Positions 43,955-52,470 of a stretch of DNA of 64,000 bases are shown here, piece by piece. Source of the stretch: Ixodes scapularis (lineage: Eukaryota; Arthropoda; Arachnida; Ixodida; Ixodidae); assembly GCF_016920785.2 (NCBI RefSeq), contig NW_024609881.1, positions 44,486,710 through 44,550,709 on the forward strand. The letters are read 5' to 3'. A program made the translations under genes and the position numbers. Below the pieces are notes generated by a model that ran no database searches, was not told the DNA's origin, and saw only the letters and a program-made list of their open reading frames with translations. Numbering within the stretch: the stretch's first letter is position 1; each line of letters begins with the position of its first letter.

Positions 43955-44903
43955 GATTTGTCGTATCACCACTGTCCATATTGCTATTTAATATCAGGTT
44001 CAGATGCGTTAAAAAAATTCAGTGCTCATTTAGAACTGCCTTACTTTGATAGTTTAACCTCTCCTCCATTATTTAAAGGAAGCTTCTATTGGAATTTAAT
44101 GGTGAAGACAAATAAAGTAAAATGAAATTGCAGAACTTAATATAGTGCGCTATCATTTCCTTTCATTTTCGCGAAATAGAAACATAGATTCGTCAGACTG
44201 CAGGAGTCGGTTCAAGTAATTGCAACTTACCTGTTCTCATGCCAAAAAACATTTTCGCATATTGCACAAACATTCTCCCCCTTGTTCTTTGTTGTAACGT
44301 AAGATGATAAATTTCCGAACATTGTTAAATAATGGTGTGCATACAAAAAAAGAGTATACATATATATTTAATTTTTTTTTTTTTTTAAATAAAGCGAGGG
44401 CCTTTCTTGAAAGAGCACTTTAGAACAGTCGCGAGTTTACTGCGTCAATTCGGGTACGTGCAGCTGGTTATTTTTTAGAAACCCGCGCTCGCAAGCGTGC
44501 ACACGTCATGGTGCCGGTCGTTTGAGGCAAAGTTAAGTATTTCTCGAACTTGCACGTCACCCGATCACTTGCAGACGTCGCGTTTCACTTTTTTGTTCGC
44601 TTGAAGGCCCGCTCCAACGTTGTCCATTTGTTTTGAACTTGCAGGTGCGTGACGGTCTTGCTTGAAATGCCGGCTAACTTGCACGGCAATTATTACTTTT
44701 TTATTTTTTGCTCCAGGGCCTTTTGAAGTTTTGTACATCTCTATCAGATATTTCGACTGTTGTCCTCCGAAACGTTTCCTCCGCTTTCATCGTCTAGTCT
44801 TCGGTCACGTCCACCCTAGTCACGTCCACCCTCGGACCCGGATCCCGTCTAGGAAACGCACGACACAATTTACTTGTTGCTCCGATTGACAATAGGACCT
44901 GCC
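43955..44903. other. No gene confirmed; probably intron of the gene beginning at 45.0 kb
   Basis: T-run at about 44371-44386. If the candidate first exon at 44910-45027 is right, this is its first intron (minus strand). Confidence 0.35.
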
Positions 44904-44909
44904 ACTTAC

Positions 44910-45027
44910 CTTCCGCGACAAAAAGCGGCAAGCCGCCGTCGAGTGCAGGCTCGCTATCCTCTCCGTGAACGCGAGACAGAACGGTTTCTTTGTTGCCGAT
45001 GATAGTGCGAATCGTTTGGGAGTCCAT
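44910..45027 (-). CDS. Candidate first coding exon of a host gene
   Basis: ATG at 45027 in a good context (ACAAAATGG) opens MDSQTIRTIIGNKETVLSRV, followed by HGEDSEPALDGGLPLFVAE, and the frame meets a strong splice donor, GAAG|GTAAGT (intron starts at 44909). A TATATAT box lies 72-78 bp upstream of the ATG. The composition is ordinary for soluble protein. The frame extends much further upstream (to 45465) and past the donor (to 44794), but start context, TATA box and donor together favour a short first exon. The product is not recognised and the next exon was not found. Confidence 0.5.
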
Positions 45028-45098
45028 TTTGTCGTCTGCAACGTCGTCTGCTGTCATACACCCGCCTACACCGCCAAAACGAGCGAGTGCAGAAAGTG

Positions 45099-45105
45099 TA
45101 TATAT
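45099..45105 (-). promoter_or_regulatory. TATA-like box of the candidate gene
   Basis: TATATAT, about 75 bp before the ATG at 45027, giving a predicted start near 45070 and a short 5' UTR. Confidence 0.35.
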
Positions 45106-45504
45106 GTCAGGTGAAGAAATGGAGCTACACTTTTGTAGATGGCAGAGCCGTGGTAAATGGTAAATCGAACTGCGCGGTGCAGACCCCCAGGGCTGTACCG
45201 CTGTACCCTCAAATTTAATGCGCTCGGAGCTACACTTGCCACACTTCTGCACCGGTGCAGGAGGTGTAGGTAAATGGAACACGCCTACTGCCTGCGTTAG
45301 CACCTCTTGGGTATAATCTTCAAGCACAGCGTGCAGGCGTATTGTCAGCCATTTAAACGGCGTTTCCTCCGAAATTACCCACCTTCCCCAGTCCCCGCAT
45401 TTGGCCAGCCCACCGTCTTCCCTGGCCTTGGTCGTTCCCGTCATGACCGAAACAGTCTTCTTCAAGGTAGGTTCCTGTCAAACGTCCTGTCGACGCCTGT
45501 GATG

Positions 45505-45605
45505 TTAAAATTAAAATTAACTGTTGGGCTAGTTGGTTAAACATGATGTGAAAAAGCGCAAATGGTTAGAAAGAGAAGGAGGGGACACGACAGAGCGCCT
45601 GGACT
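45505..45605 (-). mobile_element. PLE 3'-end fragment
   Basis: The minus strand reads GGCGCTCTGTCGTGTC, then GCGCTTTTTCACATCATG and TTAACCAACTAGCCCAACAG. Same terminal order as the PLE at 6.2 kb and the tail of H4. 5'-truncated to under 100 bp. Confidence 0.65.
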
Positions 45606-46480
45606 CGATGTTGTACCGCCCCCGACGCCGACACAACGCGCGCCGCTTGTCCGCTGTTTCAGTTTCGCTTCAAAGCTTATTCACTGACTTGACACCGTGA
45701 TCGCCGGCTCCACGGGCTAGATAACTGCCTTAGTTTTCATTTCTAAATATAATAATTTTTAGGAATCAAAAATTCGCCCAGCCGTTCACGGCGATTCGTA
45801 GAATACGCTCGTTCCGCAGGGATCAGAGGGCGCGTGCGGCCGCCCGATTCAAGGGCTTCGGCCTTAGCCATGTTCTTTTATCCATCGCTCATTCAGCAAC
45901 AAGGGGCCCGCGTGAAAGTGAAGTTGATTTCACGTTCAAAGACTTCTCTGCTCGACAAACAGGTACCGTTCCTGAAACTTAATCGTTAGGTGCGAGGCGA
46001 TAACTTTGAAATAAACTTCACAAGGCCCCGCTCACGGCCGTGGCTTTATGCGAGACTGCTTCAACGTCGACTTTTCGGGCTTTTACGTACGAGCATAGCC
46101 TCCTATGGTACGAGTAGCGTCATCTGAAGCTGTGAAAACGGCGCGCTCGCTTGGATCATTTTTAACAATAAACGGAACAATTTAAGTTTAAAGGATACTC
46201 GCAGGCAAAGGAGTAGCGCATCAATGTAGCGATGCAGGCGCGTTGGTTAATGATTACAAACTGGTATCAGCGCGCAAAAAATGCAAAAGGACTAGTGGAC
46301 TGGTCGAGTGTCGAACTTCAACTGAACGTTTAGTGAAAGGCTGACACAGCCGTCCGACTCCGACGGCACTCCAATCGCGCCTACAGCCTACAAGTGCCGT
46401 CCGAAAGAGAGTCGAACGGCGCGTGTACTGTTTTCCTGAACCTAAACGATCAGTGAGCACATTTTTTGTTATCAACAATT
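45606..46480. other. No gene seen
   Basis: Moderate GC; no recognised motif. Confidence 0.4.
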
Positions 46481-46489
46481 AGGAATTTG

Positions 46490-46860
46490 CGGCACACGAC
46501 TGCCCAGCCACGGTCGGGCCGGCACGGCCCGAAATTGTTTTTCTTTAAGCCCGAGCCTGGTTTGGGCCCGAGAAAATGCGTGCTACCCGGCCATAGTACG
46601 TCCTGCGGGCCGGGCCGGGCTCTGTCTGTCTATGCTAGATCGCAAACTCAACGATGAAGTTAACTCAATCGGTCGCTGATTGGCTGCCCTTTTGGTCACG
46701 TGATGTGACGTTGCGATTGAGTTTTTCCCTACGGATTCCGATGGAGTTCGAGCTATGCTGGTGAAATAATGAAGTTCGCGGTGACGTCAAAATGTCGTCA
46801 CGATTGAGTTTGGCGATGGAGATAACTTTGTAGTAGTCGGGCAGCAAAAGTTGCCAAAGT
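46490..46860 (+). repeat. Left arm of an inverted duplication (GC-rich plus ACTCAATCG modules)
   Basis: A GC-rich part with GGGCCGGGCCGGGC is followed by CTGTCTGTCTATGCT and several copies of GATGAAGTT / ACTCAATCG-type words and TGACGTCA-like words. The same order in reverse occurs at about 52150-52470. The part before 46620 is itself partly palindromic and may be a small hAT-like MITE. Confidence 0.5.
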
Positions 46861-46868
46861 CAATGAAG

Positions 46869-47276
46869 ATGGCGACGTTCAAGCTCGGGGATGGGGCGGA
46901 CCAAATCGAGCTTTCACGGACTATCGCTACGTTTTTTATGTGTTTGCCGTTCAAAGTTCGTCAGGGACGTAATCGGGGAATATTGCCCGACACTCGCTGG
47001 TGCTGACATTTGCCGTGGAAGCTTTGGCGGCGTCGCGAGGGGCCCCATATGGTGACCGCCGAACAGCAAGTGCTCTCCTTGAGCGTTGCTGGCGGCACAT
47101 TTTGCTGCGACGAAGACGTCACCGTGCGTCGGTGTGCTGCGAGTCGCATTCTTTGGATGCTACAGAGGCGATAATCGATAACCCGGGGCTGAAGGTGGGT
47201 GGGCTTCGCGCGTCAAGTGAAGACGGAAAGACGACGACCAAGAAGTTCAGCGATGCGAATTCAGCGGTGTTGTCGG
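46869..47276 (+). other. Candidate promoter/first-exon region (plus strand)
   Basis: Short frames with good starts (MATFKLGDGADQIELSRTIA at 46869; MVTAEQQVLSLSVAGGTFCC at 47048) lie in a CpG-rich block that ends in a strong donor, TTGTCG|GTAAGTGC, at 47276. The mirror-image locus on the minus strand has the near-identical donor ATGTCG|GTAAGTGC at 51497. Which ATG is used, and the product, are unknown; a strong acceptor (ATTACATTTTCAG) occurs at about 47770. Confidence 0.35.
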
Positions 47277-47399
47277 TAAGTGCTCAATACGCATTTTCTC
47301 AATGCGCTTGCACGAGAGCTCTCGGTAGAAAACGGGTGCCTCGTTCACCGCGATGAGTGTCGTGTGAGATAGTCGCACGGATTCAAGCTTACTCGTGAT

Positions 47400-48976
47400 T
47401 GCATATGTATCATCCAAATGTCTCGGGCCTCAACATCTGGAAATTGTTCTGCTGCAGCACGTTGTGTACGTTTTCATTTTACGATTGCAGGTTCAAACTG
47501 GTACAGTATCTTATTTTTTGCTTGTGTTGTCTGAAACGTTTCTGCTGCTTTTCTGCCACACCGGGTAGGGCGCCTCGTCAAGCTGCAAGCCATGCAGCTT
47601 GATGTTTGACATTATATGCCCTATCTCCCACCTTTGTATATAAAGGAAAATAAAGAGATTATAAACTCAATTGACACCTCTTTGCTCTGAAGGCATAATT
47701 TTGGGTATTGTGCGAGACAAGTGGAATATCTCCATTTTTTTTTCAACTTTTTTATTATTACATTTTCAGCCTTTTTGGGATGCTATGCAACTACTATCTC
47801 CAGAGGCTGCATTACCATACAGAATTTCTATCTAGTCTTGATGTGCTTTTGGACAACTGAAAAGGTTATGAAACATTCATGTCAGATCCCGCCTCACTGT
47901 TGTGTGCAGGTGACAGCGACAAAACCCTGAAGCCATGCTTGCACACCACTTCCTCGCAACCCCAATGGATGCTCTGCTGTTCTGAGGCCAAGCTTAACAA
48001 AAAGCATTGGTTAGGATTCTGTCGTAGAGGAGTGAATAGGATGCTAAAAAGCAGGTGCCGGTGGTTGCAAAGGTGCTAGGCACAGCAACATCATTTGACT
48101 TTCTGCACAATGCGGGCTTGTATAGCTCTATTTCGGGGCCTCTCCCTTGAGCCCCAAGAGTCCGACCCCGAGGACGGTGTAAGCTTTGTCAGCAGAGGAC
48201 ATGCTGTGCAGTGCTGAAAATCTGAGAGGTGGCCGCCTCTGCAAATATGTGCTGCCTACCAGGGTCTTTCTGCTCAAACTTGAAGCCTGGCAGCTGTTGA
48301 GGCTACTACGAGCTTTGTCTCTCGTCACATCTGCGAAATATACTTGTGTATATCCGCTTGCAATGTTTTGTCATACTTTGTAACTTGCCAAATCAAGTAG
48401 ACACGGTAAGTCCCTTTGGCTGCAGAGTGGTCTACCTAAAAGACAGTTCAAGCAGAGTTTTCGTATGGCACCTAAAAATGGAAGTTTGTAATAAGTTGAT
48501 GTTTCTGAAAAAGCTTTTTAACAATATGTTTTTGGCAGGGTAACCTTGCAAAAATGCAAACCGCATAAGCGAAACGTCGAGGCATTACAATAGAGAATAC
48601 AAGAGGGCCTCCTCATGGGTGGCATCTTGTTTCCCATTGACTGCATAAGCATTCTGGCTCTAACAGTATATTGTTCCAAGCATAGAGGAAGAAAAGGTGA
48701 AGAATTAACTGTGGTTGCTGGTATCTGGACGATTGAACTTGCACCGCCGTGTCACCGTTTATTGTGAAATTTCTGGTTCCCTGTATGTGAAATATACATC
48801 GACATCTGAAGTCGAGATACGAGTCCCGGCACATAAACAATTGCACCGAGATTTCCTGACCCAAAATTTGTATTCGATGTATGACAATTTTGTCGGGTAT
48901 GACCAAGTTAGTGCTGCAAACCTTTTTTCCATGCTATACTGAAATCATGACAGACGCAAAATGGTGTCTAGGGAAC
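47400..48976. other. No confirmed gene; possible introns
   Basis: Contains an AATAAA (about 47649) and acceptor-like sites, but no recognised protein. Frames of 60-97 codons on both strands have no motif. Confidence 0.35.
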
Positions 48977-48981
48977 ATGTT

Positions 48982-49080
48982 TTATTGTGCATGGGAATTC
49001 TGCACCCCCATGAGGGGCAGCACGAGTGTGGCCAGTGAAGATGACTGCTGGGTATCTGCAGCTGCTTGTCCCTCCACAGC
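48982..49080 (-). CDS. Candidate terminal exon of a spliced minus-strand gene
   Basis: Strong acceptor TGTACTTTGTTTGCAG followed by an open frame of 32 codons (AVEGQAAADTQQSSSLATLV...) to a TAA that overlaps an AATAAA polyadenylation signal (48981-48986). The product is not recognised. Likely partners are the exon-like blocks at 49742-50125, 50420-50640, 51032-51078 and 51497 onward. Confidence 0.4.
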   Translation of the reverse strand, partial: AVEGQAAADTQQSSSLATLVLPLMGVQNSHAQ

Positions 49081-49329
49081 CTGCAAACAAAGTACATGAA
49101 AAGGGTGAATGTTTATAAAAACAAGCATTTTTAAAGACTATGTTACAGAAATTGCATAGAACAAGAGAATCCCAGGGGTATGGTGAGCAGTAGTGTATGG
49201 CATACCACTGCTTTTACCTTCTTTTAGAACTCTTATGCAGTGCTGGAAATATCAAGAATGCAAGACTCCTGAAAGAAATTGTGTTTATGCGGGCACCTTC
49301 CTAACCAAGGAACTGCTCAGACCAGCAAA

Positions 49330-49488
49330 CTCATGCTGTGAAAAAATTGTAAGGGTGCAGGCGAGCTGGTGGAAGTTAACCATAGTTTTGTTTAACCCGA
49401 GACTGGGGTATTTCGGAAAAGGGACGAGAAGAAAAGAGGCCACAAGGAGACGTCGCCTCCTTGTGGCCTCTTTTCTTCTCATGCTGTG
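49330..49488 (+). mobile_element. Hairpin retroposon H2 with 11-bp target duplication
   Basis: CTCATGCTGTG at 49330-49340 and 49478-49488 border 137 bp. Head AAGGGTGCAGGCGAGCTGGT (49351-49370), then GAGACTGGGGTA, then arms AGAAGAAAAGAGGCCACAAG / reverse complement around a GACGTC-like centre (about 49458). The inverted arm is shorter than in H1 and H3 and stops before the head. Confidence 0.85.
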
Positions 49489-49741
49489 GTTCTTCCAGTA
49501 CAACACACAACCTATGAAGCAAGAAACCTTGAGCAATGTGCACCTAGCATGATCCAATTACTTTGCAGCAGACAGGCCTGCTCTGTCCATCATATGAAAA
49601 ATGGAAAGTGGAAAGTTAGAAATCACTCACTTCGAAACACAACACAAGGTCCGAAAATGAAAAGGAGCGAAAACAGAAGAGTCCTGCATTCACTTTCCTT
49701 TATGCTATAACTGTCTGTCATAACCGATTCCCAATGATAAG

Positions 49742-50125
49742 TTAACTCTTGTTCCCGTCAATGTTTTTGGTGCTGTGGAAGTCCAGCTCTTCCGCATTGC
49801 ATTGAGCAAACAACAAAGACTGTGAGCCCAATCTGCTCTGGATGTAACTCAATAAAGCAAGGACGAAGAAACTTGGCCTGGAATAATTCATTAGTGCCAT
49901 ATGACACAGGTTTTCTTCCCACGGTTCTCCAAACAATGCTTGCCAGCCAATTTTAGACCTTGACTGCACTTCTCTACATCTTGGGCACTCATGCTGTAAT
50001 GTTGGGTGCCCAGCAGCATGTGCAATGCAACGAGCTGCTCCCACTGAGTGGGCGAGAGGTCCTAAACAGTGCAGCTGGGGGCACTTCAGGCCCTCACCAT
50101 CCAGGGTGGCAGTGTACAGCTGCAG
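49742..50125 (-). CDS. Candidate internal or alternative exon (minus strand)
   Basis: The acceptor TGTGCTAATCTTTTTCAG precedes LQLYTATLDGEGLKCPQLHC and an open frame to 49742. The polypyrimidine tract is good; the product is unknown, and the 3' donor is unclear (a GGATG|GTGAGG 28 bp in is one choice). The acceptor region is duplicated in inverted orientation at about 50326-50396. Confidence 0.3.
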   Translation of the reverse strand: MQLYTATLDGEGLKCPQLHCLGPLAHSVGAARCIAHAAGHPTLQHECPRCREVQSRSKIGWQALFGEPWEENLCHMALMNYSRPSFFVLALLSYIQSRLGSQSLLFAQCNAEELDFHSTKNIDGNKS

Positions 50126-50176
50126 CTGAAAAAGATTAGCACAAGTGACCGATGACCGGAGTAGCAAAATTGCGAC
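50106..50176 (-). repeat. Inverted duplication of a splice-acceptor region, arm 1
   Basis: Minus strand: GCAATTTTGCTACTCCGGTC ... ACTTGTGCTAATCTTTTTC ... GCTGCAGCTGTAC. Matches arm 2 at about 50326-50396 (plus strand: GCGATTTTGCTGCTCCGGTC ... GCTTGTGCTTATCTTTTTCC ... GCTGCAGCTCTAC). Confidence 0.7.
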
Positions 50177-50325
50177 AGGCAGCGCTATTGTTCCCGAGCG
50201 CGCCGATAGCAAGTGCCAGTCATGTTCCATGTCTCAACGTTGGTGGCTGCCAGAAAATTGAGGGATAAGACAGCTTTCGGAATGCAAGCTTTAGGATGGG
50301 CTGCTTTGTGCCGGCCACCACCGTG

Positions 50326-50396
50326 CGTCGCGATTTTGCTGCTCCGGTCGTTGGTCGCTTGTGCTTATCTTTTTCCGCTGCAGCTCTACCTGATGA
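50326..50396 (+). repeat. Inverted duplication of a splice-acceptor region, arm 2
   Basis: See arm 1 at 50106-50176; about 150 bp separates the arms. Confidence 0.7.
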
Positions 50397-50898
50397 CTGG
50401 TGCACAGCTGACATGACACAGTTTCAGTAGCATGCATACATGGTTTGCAGGTAATGTCATGTCAGTATAAAAGACAAGACCTTTGAGTACTTCCAAGGGC
50501 ACCGTGTTGGTGACCACCACTTGGTACATGTCAGATGTGGTTAATGGCAGAGGCTGCTCATGTTGCCATGCACGTCTCCGAGCAAGCTTGCCTGTGGCCG
50601 AATGGTTATTGTGCTTAGCTTGCACACAAAGGGCTGAGGTATGATGCCTGGCCGCACATGCACCTTTTTTGTTATTTCTGTAAATGTTGCATTCTGGTTT
50701 AATTCAAGAATCCCATTGCTTGTTCAAAGTAAGAATGTTCTACGCACCGAACTTTCTATGCCGATTGTTCCAGAAGTCCACGCATGTACATGAGGGGCTC
50801 TGCGTGGCGATACAGAGAGAGTCTCGCTCTTGCTCTCGATCGTGCTACTCCGCCGACCTTCGATGCCTGTGATGCTACCTCTTTGTATGTTTGTTTTT

Positions 50899-50949
50899 GT
50901 CGGTAGCCTCATGCAAACATGTACAACATGTTTGCATGAGGCTACCGAC
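50899..50949. repeat. Perfect 24-bp palindrome with 3-bp loop
   Basis: GTCGGTAGCCTCATGCAAAC-ATGT, spacer ACA, then the exact reverse complement. In RNA this would form a stable stem. Confidence 0.9.
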
Positions 50950-51031
50950 GGCACTCTTGCATAATATATGTCCTGACACAGGCACAAACCACGTATTATG
51001 GAGATGAATCCAGACTGCTTTTTATACCTAC

Positions 51032-51078
51032 CATTTGGTGGTGGTGGAGCTGCCATCTGTGCTGGGTCCTCACTAGCA
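51032..51078 (-). CDS. Candidate small exon (minus strand)
   Basis: Acceptor CTTGTGTGCTAG (or six bases later) and donor AAATG|GTAGGT frame a 41-47 bp block that reads SEDPAQMAAPPPPN in one frame. No homologue recognised. Confidence 0.3.
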
Positions 51079-51496
51079 CTAGCACACAAGTTAACGCACA
51101 ACAAATTAGCAGCCTTTCTGGTTCCGCGTTGATGTAATGCCCATTGCCTACACTTTAGAATTCAGGTATCGGATTGCGGTCGGAGTGCCTCATGCACAGC
51201 TCTAGAGAAATTAACTCGTCAGCTTGAGCGCTACAATCCGAGCTTTCAAAGAAACATCACGAGGCAGCACACTCGTGCAAAGTCAATAAGACCAAAAACA
51301 ACACAGTGTCTGTTTACTACAAGTAGCAAGTTTTAGGAGACCGTTACCGTGTTCTGCGGTGGCCACGGTACGGCAGGTAAGGCTTTAAGCGCGCTGAAAA
51401 GCATGCTTCAAAGTTACACCGCGAGCTCCCAGTAGCAATTTCGCTGCGCACGGCAACGGTACGCTAAAACCGCCCATTGAGATGCCATGCACTTAC

Positions 51497-51577
51497 CGAC
51501 ATTGCAGCCGAGATGCCGTGTGGCGACGGACGAGGCGCGTCCGCCCTCGAAATCATGCGCCTTCTTCCGTGTCTTAT
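51497..51577 (-). CDS. Candidate exon end with strong donor (minus strand)
   Basis: Reads KTRKKAHDFEGGRASSVATR, then HLGCNV, up to ATGTCG|GTAAGTGC. The upstream boundary is uncertain because the sequence runs into the 78-bp palindrome. A further protein-like minus frame lies at 51770-51991 (VARKVLVCLYEDLPHFWNF). Confidence 0.35.
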
Positions 51578-51751
51578 GCGCGAAACACATGTACGACGAA
51601 ACCGTCCGATCCGACGTCCGACCGCGCAATACGACGGTCGGAGGCGAGGGTTTTCAACGCTCTCCGATGCTACGAAAACCCTCGCCTCCGACCGTCGTAT
51701 TGCGCGGTCGGACGTCGGATCGGACAGTTTCGTCGTACATGTGTTTCGCGC
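51578..51751. repeat. Near-perfect palindrome, 78-bp arms, 18-bp loop
   Basis: Arms 51578-51655 and 51674-51751 differ at about one position (ACCGTCC versus the complement of GGACAGT). Loop CTCTCCGATGC region 51656-51673. GC-rich. Confidence 0.9.
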
Positions 51752-52149
51752 TTTAGCGAGGAACCTTTCTCATATGGGCCAAGATTCTGTCCTACTCCTC
51801 GAGTTCAGCGAGGACACTTGGTTCACATCCCCCACCAGACTGCCGAGTGGTAATCGCGACGTGAAAAAGCCCGACTTGACAGCAAAATTCCAAAAGTGAG
51901 GCAAATCTTCGTACAGACACACGAGCACTTTACGCGCGACATCCACCGTCGGCCATGACGATTCATCACGATCGCGATGCAGCTCACGCATTGCGATCTA
52001 AATTGTTTCACTTACGTAAAAAGACATGATTCATGCGACCTAGACTTGACACCGGTAATTATATTTAGATTGTACCGCATTATACATTTTCAGAAGTTAA
52101 AAATGTTGCTTTTACAAGACTCTTCGATGCGGCGTTGCGCATTTCCCTC

Positions 52150-52470
52150 TAGGGACATATTTTGGGGACAAATCCCGATGAAGTTACAACTCAATCGCCA
52201 CTCTCCGTCGACGTCATCAACGCGCCGCGATGAAGTTCCCTGCCAGTTGAGTTCGCCGCCGATTGAGATTAGGCTCCTCCCACCGGCGACGTCACGATGA
52301 AGTTTCTTCATCGCTTTTTCCAGCATAGACAGACTGGTCTTCGGGCTGGCCCGGGCCCGTGCAGTGCCCTAGCGGGCCTGACGTGCGACGATCAAGCAGT
52401 GCAGACGGTGGCGTACCTGGTCCGGGAAAGGAGACGTGCTGCCCGCCGCGAGTGTCAGGTGCCAGCGCCT
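52150..52470 (-). repeat. Right arm of the inverted duplication at 46.5-46.9 kb
   Basis: Plus strand: GATGAAGTT near 52179, 52231 and 52296, ACTCAATCGCC, GACGTCA words, then AGCATAGACAGACTGG and GGGCTGGCCCGGGCCCG. This is the left arm read backwards, with substantial divergence. Confidence 0.5.

Noticed and set aside
44794..45465. 223-codon minus-strand frame as a single-exon gene
   Set aside because: A strong donor lies inside it and a TATA box and well-placed ATG lie in its middle; the outer parts look like intron and promoter read-through.
48128..48383. Overlapping short frames on both strands around 48.2 kb
   Set aside because: No splice-supported exon boundaries or recognised motifs; one is the complement of the other.
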